Source: Chromatiales bacterium
Lineage (GTDB): Bacteria > Pseudomonadota > Gammaproteobacteria > JAGRCI01
DNA: 55,160 nt
Direction of reading: 5' to 3'
NCBI GenBank assembly: GCA_020445565.1
Contig: JAGRGI010000035.1
Coordinates: forward strand, 1-55,160
A program made the translations under genes and the position numbers. Positions 27,312 to 34,632 of this stretch are shown here, piece by piece (the first letter of the stretch is position 1; each line of letters begins with the position of its first letter). The notes beneath the pieces were generated by a model, which made no database searches, had not been told where the DNA came from, and was given only the letters and a program-made list of their open reading frames with translations.

Positions 27312-28571
27312 ATGAATACCTCATTCCCGCCTTTGTTGAGTTTGGAACTCGGTTCCGCTTCTGCCGGTACCGGTGCGATACCGCCAGCCAACGCGCCAGA
27401 GGCGGATTTCGGGGCAATTCTGCTTAGCCGTTTGCCCTCTGGCCCACAGGTCAGCTTTTCCTACCTTCAGGGGAAATTGGTACAGGCACGAACTCAGGAA
27501 GGGGGCCCGGCCAAACTGCCTGCCGGCAATATCTTGCCGCCTTCGGCGGGCTTTGCCGCTCAGGGGGAACTGCCGCAGCAGGAGTTTCCCGACAGTGATC
27601 CGCAATTACCGATACCGCTGCTATCGGCATCTGCGACACAATCGGCTCCATACCAACTGAGTTCAACCTTCGGACCAGAATCGGAGGGTGGCACTTTGCC
27701 GCAGGATGAGGATAGGGCCACAGAGGCATTTGCGCCTTTGAGCCAGATACCCCCCATGCCTCTGCAAGCTTTGCCCGGCGCGATACAAAAAATCTTAAAA
27801 GCGGAGTCGGTCGGCGAGGAGCCGCTTACGGCTTTCTGGTCGAAAACGGGCGTTGGCGGGATGGAACCGGGGCCTCCAGTCGTGGACACTGAGTCGCAGC
27901 GCTCAGTCCCCACAATCGACGTGGCGGGACAATTGGCTCAGCCTGGGACTACCGAAGAGCAGCCACTTGGGTTCAAACTCAACGAAGCCCCAAAACCGAT
28001 ATCAATCCCGACCACAGTCGCGCCGGATCTTACCGCTTCCACGGTCAGCGCAGAGGATGGCGGCTCGCTGTTCATTCCGCGCCCTGTCGTTGCGCACACT
28101 GCCCAGACGGCGGTACCCGCAGTGGATACTCAAATGCAGGCACCGCTCAATATGGGGAACGGAAATTGGGACAAGGACCTGGGCAACCGTATACGCTGGC
28201 AGGTCGGTGGCGGTCAGCAGACCGCCGAGATCAAACTCAGTCCACCGCATCTGGGAGCCCTGGAGATCCGGGTCTCGGTAAGCAATGATCAAACCCATGT
28301 TCAATTGGTTTCGCATCATGCAGTGGTGCGGGATGTGATGGAGGCGAATCTTCCCCGGTTGCGAGAGATGCTCGCGGAGCAGGGGATGAATCAGGTCAAT
28401 GTGAATGTGTCGGATCAATCCCTGGCGCAACAGCGGGAGCGCGGGCAGGCACAAACCTTCGACGTCGTTGGCGGATCACAAGCGGATGATATGGACTTGT
28501 CTGATAGTGAGGCAGAGCCTTTGACCAGTCGAGGGTCGGCCGGAATGGGGCAGGTGGATTACTTTGCCTGA
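27312..28571 (+). CDS. fliK: flagellar hook-length control protein FliK-like
   Basis: 419 residues from the ATG at 27312 (MNTSFPPLLSLELG). An upstream in-frame GTG near 27243 would read through the candidate promoter and is rejected. Residues 1-280 are low-complexity, Pro/Ala/Ser/Gln-rich, like the ruler part of FliK. The C-terminal domain (~280-385) has WQVGGGQQTAEIKLSPPHLG, LEIRVSVSNDQTHVQLVSHH and LPRLREMLAEQGMNQVNV, the Flg_hook substrate-switch fold. It measures hook length and switches flagellar export specificity. No other flagellar gene lies in the window, so this copy is an orphan; a degenerate FliK-domain protein is the alternative. Confidence 0.82.
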   Translation: MNTSFPPLLSLELGSASAGTGAIPPANAPEADFGAILLSRLPSGPQVSFSYLQGKLVQARTQEGGPAKLPAGNILPPSAGFAAQGELPQQEFPDSDPQLPIPLLSASATQSAPYQLSSTFGPESEGGTLPQDEDRATEAFAPLSQIPPMPLQALPGAIQKILKAESVGEEPLTAFWSKTGVGGMEPGPPVVDTESQRSVPTIDVAGQLAQPGTTEEQPLGFKLNEAPKPISIPTTVAPDLTASTVSAEDGGSLFIPRPVVAHTAQTAVPAVDTQMQAPLNMGNGNWDKDLGNRIRWQVGGGQQTAEIKLSPPHLGALEIRVSVSNDQTHVQLVSHHAVVRDVMEANLPRLREMLAEQGMNQVNVNVSDQSLAQQRERGQAQTFDVVGGSQADDMDLSDSEAEPLTSRGSAGMGQVDYFA

Positions 28572-28620
28572 GTTGAAGCGTGCCCGCCGGCTAATCCCTC
28601 CCGGCCCACGTTGCCGATGA

Positions 28621-28643
28621 GCCAGCCCCTCTCCGGGGCTGGC
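28621..28643. terminator. hairpin between convergent fliK and rhodanese lipoprotein genes
   Basis: Perfect 9-bp GC-rich stem (GCCAGCCCC / GGGGCTGGC) with a 5-nt loop, placed 50 bp after the fliK stop and 24 bp after the stop of the convergent gene. Its position between converging operons suggests bidirectional termination, although no T-run follows on either strand. Confidence 0.55.
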
Positions 28644-28666
28644 GTAATACAAGGCGTTCCCGCCAA

Positions 28667-29371
28667 CTAACAGCCTTCGTCCACAACCAGCCCTTTGGCC
28701 TTACCGCCACCGGCGGCAGGTGCGGCACTGGCGACGGGTTTGATCTGAGGCGTATAGCCCATGCCGGGCGGCCGGGTATAGCCCATGTCCAGGAGCTCGC
28801 TGGGGCTCAGTGCAGCCAGGTTGTCGCTGGTGGGGACCGCGTTGGCGAGATCTTCCATGCTCGGCAGCCCCAGGGGGGCTTCATAACCCTTGGCGAAATA
28901 GCAGGACAGCGCGTGGTCTTTTTCCGCCGCAGCGTTATCGCTGGCGGGTGCGCCGCCGGAGAGTTTTTCTTCCCATCCCGAGTAGCCGCCACTCAGGGAA
29001 AATGCCTCACGGCCGGTTACCCGCAACAGTGCGGCAGCCTGGGCGGCGTCGGCGCTGTCCTGGGAATACAGCACCAGCTTCTTTCCGGCCAGTTCCGCCA
29101 TTGTGTCGCCGTTCATCAATTGCGCCAGGGATAGGTTTTTGGCGCCCTGAATCGCGCCAGCGGCATACTCGGCCTCGGGACGCATGTCCACCACGGCCAG
29201 ATTGCCTTGGTCCGCGACGATCCAACTCCCCAACTCGTCCACGCTGACCCGGTCTTCGCCTCTGGCGATGCTTTGGGCGATGCCGGCAACGCGGTTGTCT
29301 ACGTCCGGCCCGCTGCCCACACAGGCGGCCAGTGGCAGGATGATCAGACTCAACGGTAGCAGGCGATTCAT
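28667..29371 (-). CDS. rhodanese-fold lipoprotein with Ser in place of the catalytic Cys and a C-terminal Cys
   Basis: 234 residues from the ATG at 29371, which overlaps the psrC-like stop by 4 bp; the longer open frame is a shadow of that gene. Signal peptide with lipobox LAAC (Cys17). Rhodanese fold ~40-140: VVDMRPEAEYAAGAIQGAKN and SLSGGYSGWEEKL. The active-site loop reads LVLYSQDSADAA, so Ser103 replaces the sulfur-carrying Cys and normal rhodanese activity is not expected. The tail is Pro/Ala/Gly-rich (PVASAAPAAGGGKAKG) and the final residue is Cys234, after VVDEG. This recalls the SoxY swinging arm, though the sequence is different. It is the last gene of the psr operon and would sit on a periplasmic membrane face. 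Confidence 0.82.
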   Translation of the reverse strand: MNRLLPLSLIILPLAACVGSGPDVDNRVAGIAQSIARGEDRVSVDELGSWIVADQGNLAVVDMRPEAEYAAGAIQGAKNLSLAQLMNGDTMAELAGKKLVLYSQDSADAAQAAALLRVTGREAFSLSGGYSGWEEKLSGGAPASDNAAAEKDHALSCYFAKGYEAPLGLPSMEDLANAVPTSDNLAALSPSELLDMGYTRPPGMGYTPQIKPVASAAPAAGGGKAKGLVVDEGC

Positions 29372-30360
29372 GGCAGCAACTCCAGGAGTTGGGGATTGAA
29401 CTGGGAAGCGTAGTTTGTCCAGGTGCTGACTTGGCCCAGGTCTACGGTCAATTGGCGCAACAGGTAGCCACCGATCAGTACCAGCAATGGGCCGAGAAAG
29501 ACCACGGGGTTGAGGTTGCGAATTTCCAGCCAACCCAGCATCAGGGGAATCAGCAGGCCCACCAACACGAAGCCGAGCCAGAACAACTGAGTGTAAGGTC
29601 CGCCGAGAATCTGCTGCACCGCCTGCACCTGCGGGCCGCTACCGGTGTGCAGATTGATGATCAGCAAACCTACCAGTAACAGTTCAACGGCGATCAGGCC
29701 CAGATCGATGCGGGCGAATTGCAGGCGTTCGCCATGTTGCTTGGCCAGCAGTACCGCCAGGGCGGCCGCTGAAGACAGGCCCGAGACCAGAAACAGCGGT
29801 CCGAGTACGCCTGAGTTCCAGAAGGGCCGGGCGGAGAAGGCCGACAGCAGAATGCCGGTATAGATACCCAGGGCGATAGCGAAGGGGATGGTCCAGATGG
29901 CAATCGGCCGTTTGAAACGTTCCGACAGGTCCAGGGCCAGACTGCCGAATGGCAGCTTTTCAAGCAAGCCTGCCAGCATTGGGTATCCCTTGCGCAGGGT
30001 CGCCAGGGTCAGCAGGATGGCCAGCGGATAGATGATCAGCAACACCCATGAACCCCAGGACATGGGCGAGAGGGGTTGCAGGGTGGTGTAGAAGCGGAAC
30101 ACGTAGAGTTTGTGCTCCAGGTCCAGGAACAGCGTTGTCATGCCGATGGACAGGACGATCGGCGCCCAAATGGCGTAACGGCTGGCGGCGAACGGCGTTT
30201 CCTCGTCACGGTTGCGCAGGATCATCCAGGCCGAGAAGAACAGTATGCCGGCGGTGAGACCGCCGAAGAACAGATAGACGGGGATTTCCCAACTCCAGAT
30301 GCCCAGGGAAGGGTCGATCTTGGGGTTGGCGCGGGCGGTTATGAGTAACTCCTCGACCAT
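29368..30360 (-). CDS. NrfD/PsrC-type membrane subunit of the molybdoenzyme
   Basis: 330 residues from the ATG at 30360. About eight to nine transmembrane helices, starting with WSWEIPVYLFFGGLTAGILF, the characteristic first helix of NrfD/PsrC proteins; DLEHKLYVFRFYTTLQPLSP is the conserved loop near the quinone site. It anchors the catalytic subunits and exchanges electrons with the quinone pool without haem. It starts 2 nt after the iron-sulfur subunit gene and overlaps the rhodanese lipoprotein gene. Family members serve polysulfide, thiosulfate, nitrite and other reductases; the rhodanese context points to sulfur. Confidence 0.88.
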   Translation of the reverse strand: MVEELLITARANPKIDPSLGIWSWEIPVYLFFGGLTAGILFFSAWMILRNRDEETPFAASRYAIWAPIVLSIGMTTLFLDLEHKLYVFRFYTTLQPLSPMSWGSWVLLIIYPLAILLTLATLRKGYPMLAGLLEKLPFGSLALDLSERFKRPIAIWTIPFAIALGIYTGILLSAFSARPFWNSGVLGPLFLVSGLSSAAALAVLLAKQHGERLQFARIDLGLIAVELLLVGLLIINLHTGSGPQVQAVQQILGGPYTQLFWLGFVLVGLLIPLMLGWLEIRNLNPVVFLGPLLVLIGGYLLRQLTVDLGQVSTWTNYASQFNPQLLELLP

Positions 30361-30362
30361 GA

Positions 30363-30905
30363 TCACACCAGATAGTAGACGTTGGGTTGATTGCCGGTTT
30401 CGGGCAACAGGGTCTTGGAGCGCCGCTCGCGTAGCAGGCGGCTCACCAGGCTTTCCGGCTCGTCGATGCGGCCGAAGTGCATGCAGTTGGTGGGGCAGGT
30501 AGACACACAGGCCGGGTCCTTGCCCACCTCCACCCGGTGGTGGCAGAAGGTACATTTGTCGATGTAACCTTCGGGCCGCATGATCAGGCGTGCATCGTAG
30601 GGGCAGGCGGCGATGCATGCCTTGCAACCGGTGCATTTGCCGGGGTCCACCAGTACGATGTTGGTGCCGCGCCAGTAGTGGCTGGCCCCGGTGGGACAGG
30701 AATACACGCAGGTGGCGTGGGAGCAGTGGTTGCAGCGTTCCGAGCGGAATTCCGTGGTCAGGTCGGGATAGCGGCCGTTGGTGGCCTCTACTATCCAATC
30801 CCGGTTCAGTCCGGCGGGCACGTTGTTTTCGGTTTTGCAGGCGACCACGCAATCGCCGCAGCCGATGCAGGTTCTGGTGTCGATCACCATGGCGTAACGT
30901 GACAT
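30363..30905 (-). CDS. four-cluster ferredoxin subunit (PsrB/NrfC/DmsB type)
   Basis: 180 residues with the full set of 16 cysteines for four [4Fe-4S] clusters: CIGCGDCVVACK, CNHCSHATCVYSCP, CTGCKACIAACP, and CTFCHHR with CVSTCP. It passes electrons between the molybdenum subunit and the membrane subunit. There is no signal peptide, as expected for a protein co-exported with a Tat-bearing partner. Its start follows the psrA-like stop by 1 nt, with a strong AAGGAGGAGG ribosome-binding site inside the end of that gene. Confidence 0.92.
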   Translation of the reverse strand: MSRYAMVIDTRTCIGCGDCVVACKTENNVPAGLNRDWIVEATNGRYPDLTTEFRSERCNHCSHATCVYSCPTGASHYWRGTNIVLVDPGKCTGCKACIAACPYDARLIMRPEGYIDKCTFCHHRVEVGKDPACVSTCPTNCMHFGRIDEPESLVSRLLRERRSKTLLPETGNQPNVYYLV

Positions 30906-30906
30906 A

Positions 30907-33105
30907 TCAGACCTCCTCCTTGACCAGGGTGACGAAGTTGCTGCGCATGCCAGTGCCGCCCATGATGGGGTCGATCTTCACATGGCTCATCAGCTCGGCA
31001 TCGTTCGCGCCGACGCCGCTGGCCAGACGCAGACCGCGCTCGGTGTGGCCGAAGCCGTGGGCCATGAATAGGGAATCCGGTCGGATGCGTTCGGTTACCC
31101 GTACCCGCACCCGGTTGCTCATGGTGCCTTCTGTGTTCTTCAGCCGTATGTAATCACCACTGTTCAAGCCCCAGCGTTGCGCGGCGATAGGATTCACCCA
31201 AACGGCATTCTCCGGCATCAATTCGAACAGCAGGGGATTGTTCGATGTGCGGCCGAAGGTGTGTGCGGGTGCCCGCCCGTAGATCAGCCGGTAGTAATCC
31301 TCCGGTGGCTTCTGCGGCGGTGTGTACACCGGCATGGGGGCGAAGCCGGCGTCTTTGAGTTGCTGGGAATAGAGTTCGATCTTGCCGCTGGGAGTACCGA
31401 ATCGAAAAGGCGCATCGTCGTCCAGGTATTCCGGTGTCTTGCGGTGGAAGTTCTTGACGCCGATGCGCTGCATCTCTTCCAGGGAACTGCCCACCTGCTT
31501 GAGCTGCCAGTCCAGCACCTCGCTGTAGTCGTTCCAGGGAAAGTATTTTTCCAATCCCAGGCGCTCACCCAGCTGTTTGGCGATCCACCAGCCGGGTTTC
31601 GAGTCGCCCAGGGGCTCGAAGGCCGGCATACGCAGTGCCAAAGAGGGAATGCGCTCCGGCGAGTTGCGCAGGTCGTCGTAGCGTTCGAGGTAGCTGCATT
31701 CCGGCAGCACGATGTCCGCATAACCGATAACCTCGGCGGGCACGATGTCCACCACAACCACCAAATCGAGCTGGTCGGCGGCCTGACGCAGTTTGTGGGT
31801 GATGCCCGGCAGGGACATGGGCAGGTTGGTACCGTAGATGAACCAGCCCTTGTAGTGCGCATCTTCTCCGATGGAGGCGTCGATAACGGCATTGGTGACG
31901 CCGGAGGAGGCGAACGGGAATTTGCCCTTGTTGGCAATCTTCTCTGTCGTCTTGGCGTGGGGATATTTCGGTAGAGGGAACTTGGGCAGCTTTACCTTCT
32001 CTTGGTAGTAGAAACCGCCAGGTCGGCCCCAGGAACCCAGCAGGGCGTTCAGAATGGCGATTGCCCGGCTCCGCTGGGTATCGTCTCCGTACCAGGTTAC
32101 GTGACGGCCGGGATGGATCAGCGTGGCTGGCGCGGCAGCGGCCATGTCGCGGGCCGAGGCACGGATCTTGTCAGGCTCGATGCCGGTCTGCAGCCAAGCC
32201 CACTCGGGTGTGAACGGGCGTACATGGCGGGCCAGTTGCGGCAGACCGGTGGTATTTTTGTTGACGTAGTCCTTGTCGTAAAGCTCCTCGCCGATGATGA
32301 CATTCATCCAGGCCAGCAGCAGGGCAATGTCGGTGCCGGGTTCGATGGCCAGCCAGTGTTTGGATTTACCGGCGGGTACCGAGAAGCGCGGGTCGACGGT
32401 GATCAGCGTGGCGCCGTTTTCGATCGCGCGGGTCAGGGTCTGCACCTGGCCGTTGTGCAGATTTTCACCGATGTGCGAGCCGATCAGCACGATACAGCGG
32501 GAGTTCTCCATGTCTGTGCGATCCGGAGAACCCACGCCTTCACCATAGGTGAGCTTGAAGGCTACCTCGCGGGGACCGCGACATTGGGCGAACGAGGGAG
32601 CGGCATAGCTGTCGGCACCAAAGGATTTGAGCAGGTGTTTGAAATGGGCGCCGCCGGCGCCGTGGCTGAACAGGGCAATACGGTCTTCGCCCTGTTCTTC
32701 GGCGATTTTGCGCATACGGCTGGCGATGAAATTGAGCGCCTGGTTCCAATCCACCGGCTCGAACACCTGTTTGCCGTTGCGCTCCACCCGCATCAGCGGC
32801 TTGGTGAGCCGGTCGCGATCCATATAGGAGCCAATACCGCCGGTGCCGCGGGTGCACAAACGGCCATTGCTGTGGACATCGTCCGGATTGCCCACCACCT
32901 TCCAGGGTTTGCCGTTTTCGGTATACACCGTGCCGGCGCATTTCCAGAAGCAGATGTCACAGATGGTCGGGCTGCTGGCGATTTCGCCGGTTCCGGGCCG
33001 GCGCGGACCGCTGGAGCAGCCCGTTAGCAGTCCGCTGCCGGCCACGGTGGCCGTGGCGGCGGCGCTGCCGCTAAGTTTCAAGAATTGGCGTCGATTCAGG
33101 TTCAC
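30907..33105 (-). CDS. molybdopterin oxidoreductase catalytic subunit (PsrA/PhsA type), Tat lipoprotein
   Basis: 732 residues, GTG start behind AGGAAA. The Tat signal NRRQFLK (residues 4-10) is followed by a lipobox-like LLTGC (Cys30), so the enzyme may be both Tat-exported and lipid-anchored. [4Fe-4S] ligands are Cys49, Cys52, Cys56 and Cys84. FAQCRGPRE places Cys175 as the likely molybdenum ligand, fitting the polysulfide/thiosulfate reductase branch of the DMSO-reductase family. Late motifs RAPAHTFGRTSNNP and SNRVRVRVTERIRP are the cofactor-binding fourth domain. It heads the psr gene set; a three-domain rhodanese lies 55 bp upstream. Direction (reduction or oxidation) and exact substrate are inferred from context only. 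Confidence 0.88.
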   Translation of the reverse strand: MNLNRRQFLKLSGSAAATATVAGSGLLTGCSSGPRRPGTGEIASSPTICDICFWKCAGTVYTENGKPWKVVGNPDDVHSNGRLCTRGTGGIGSYMDRDRLTKPLMRVERNGKQVFEPVDWNQALNFIASRMRKIAEEQGEDRIALFSHGAGGAHFKHLLKSFGADSYAAPSFAQCRGPREVAFKLTYGEGVGSPDRTDMENSRCIVLIGSHIGENLHNGQVQTLTRAIENGATLITVDPRFSVPAGKSKHWLAIEPGTDIALLLAWMNVIIGEELYDKDYVNKNTTGLPQLARHVRPFTPEWAWLQTGIEPDKIRASARDMAAAAPATLIHPGRHVTWYGDDTQRSRAIAILNALLGSWGRPGGFYYQEKVKLPKFPLPKYPHAKTTEKIANKGKFPFASSGVTNAVIDASIGEDAHYKGWFIYGTNLPMSLPGITHKLRQAADQLDLVVVVDIVPAEVIGYADIVLPECSYLERYDDLRNSPERIPSLALRMPAFEPLGDSKPGWWIAKQLGERLGLEKYFPWNDYSEVLDWQLKQVGSSLEEMQRIGVKNFHRKTPEYLDDDAPFRFGTPSGKIELYSQQLKDAGFAPMPVYTPPQKPPEDYYRLIYGRAPAHTFGRTSNNPLLFELMPENAVWVNPIAAQRWGLNSGDYIRLKNTEGTMSNRVRVRVTERIRPDSLFMAHGFGHTERGLRLASGVGANDAELMSHVKIDPIMGGTGMRSNFVTLVKEEV

Positions 33106-33160
33106 GGCGTGCTTTCCTGGATTGGGGGTTTGATTCGCGACCGTGTCGGTCGCCCGCTCC

Positions 33161-34447
33161 CTATTCGATACGGAAACTGCCGTCCGCAGCGGGGTGAATC
33201 GTCTCGTTGAGGAAGTTCACCTGCTCAAATCCCTTGTTCTTCAAGAGCTCGTAGGCCATTTCCGCCCGGATGCCGTTGGAGCAGTAGGTGATGATTGGCT
33301 TGTCCGTGGGCAGATCCGAGGCGCGGCTTTCCAACTCGTCCAAGGGGATTAGCAGGGCGCCCTTGACGGCGCCGCCACCGGTCTCATTCTTGGCGCGGAC
33401 GTCGATGATGGCGGCTGCGGCGGGGTCGGTGGCCAGGGTCTTGAATCTGGCCGGCTCGATGGCACCCTTGCGCAGTTTGCGAACGTAGCGGATCTGGTCT
33501 GCGGGCGCGCCGGACTCGAGCTTACGGCCGGCGGACTTCCAGTCGCTGATTCCGCCTTCCATGATGGACGGATTCTTGTAGCCCCATTTCTTCAGTTCGC
33601 CAAAGGCAACCAGCAGATCCGGGTCCTGATCCGTCGCGCCATAGAGGATGATGGGCGCGGCCTTATCCGATGCCCCCGGGAGGCGTGCTTTGACCCCGTT
33701 GTTGACGAAATAGCTGGTCCAGCCGGTGAAGTAGGTGGCGGGCATGGTCGCCGCCGTGGGGAGATGTTCATTACCCGGCTGTGCCCGCGTGTCCAGGACA
33801 ACGTGGTTCTCGTTAAGGTTTTCCGCTACCCAGGCAGGCGATGCGGACACTGGTTTGCCGGCCTTCTTCCAGCCGGGAAGACCGGCCTGGAAGCCCTTGA
33901 CATTGGTGTAGCCCAGGGCTTGTGCACCGGCAATGGCCTTGGCCGTGAACGGGCAGGTGGGGCCGCCGCAATAGAAGATGATGAGGTGGTTTTTGTCTGC
34001 CGGAAGCTTGTCGGCGTTCTCGGCAATTTTATCTCCGGCGATGGAGATGGCACCTGGGATATGACCGGCGCCGAAGCGTTTCGGCGGTCTGGCATCCACC
34101 AACACGTAGGGGGTACTGCCGTGGCGTATCGCCTCCAGTTGGTCGACGTCGACCTCCAGTTCCTTGGCGATGCCAAATACCTGTTTGGTGATTTTTGTCG
34201 CCGGCTTGCCTGCCTGGTATTCGATAACGATCAAGTCGTCGTGGCCCAATTCCTTGGCGCCATCAGCATTGACGAACTCAGTATTGTCGTCGAAGGAGAC
34301 CAGCACCGCATTGCCGTCCTGGACGATCTGGATGGTCTTCGCCTTGTTGGAGAGGAAGTGAATCCGCCCTTTGGCGGTGTCCGCGTAGGCGTTGGCGCTG
34401 AAAACAAGCGATATTGCGACAACGACGTGGGCTGTTTTAGTGATCAT
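33161..34447 (-). CDS. periplasmic three-domain rhodanese, middle domain inactive
   Basis: 428 residues from the ATG at 34447, which gives a clean signal peptide ending SANAYA; the longer frame is discarded. An N-terminal beta-rich segment (~25-95) precedes three rhodanese domains. Domain 1 has VDARPPKRFGAGHIPGA and the active-site loop Cys160 (YCGGPTCPF). Domain 2 has VLDTRAQPG and GGISDWKSAG, but its loop reads ILYGATDQD, with no cysteine at position 270. Domain 3 has IIDVRAKNETGGGAVKGA and Cys389 (YCSNGIRAEM). It should bind or transfer sulfane sulfur in the periplasm. Located 55 bp upstream of the psrA-like gene and probably in the same operon. Confidence 0.88.
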   Translation of the reverse strand: MITKTAHVVVAISLVFSANAYADTAKGRIHFLSNKAKTIQIVQDGNAVLVSFDDNTEFVNADGAKELGHDDLIVIEYQAGKPATKITKQVFGIAKELEVDVDQLEAIRHGSTPYVLVDARPPKRFGAGHIPGAISIAGDKIAENADKLPADKNHLIIFYCGGPTCPFTAKAIAGAQALGYTNVKGFQAGLPGWKKAGKPVSASPAWVAENLNENHVVLDTRAQPGNEHLPTAATMPATYFTGWTSYFVNNGVKARLPGASDKAAPIILYGATDQDPDLLVAFGELKKWGYKNPSIMEGGISDWKSAGRKLESGAPADQIRYVRKLRKGAIEPARFKTLATDPAAAAIIDVRAKNETGGGAVKGALLIPLDELESRASDLPTDKPIITYCSNGIRAEMAYELLKNKGFEQVNFLNETIHPAADGSFRIE

Positions 34448-34632
34448 GGTCTGCCTCTGCGCGACGGAAGTCCCGGCCGAGAGCCACCGGAATATGGTGG
34501 ACTGATGCACGGCTGCGTGTTCGGGTTTTCCGTCAGTTTGGTGGAAAGCGCGTAGGGCTGCCTTGGTATATGTGTACCAGCCGGGGCGACAAATCCCCTG
34601 GAATTTGATTTGAGTCGTCGGTGAGGCGATGC

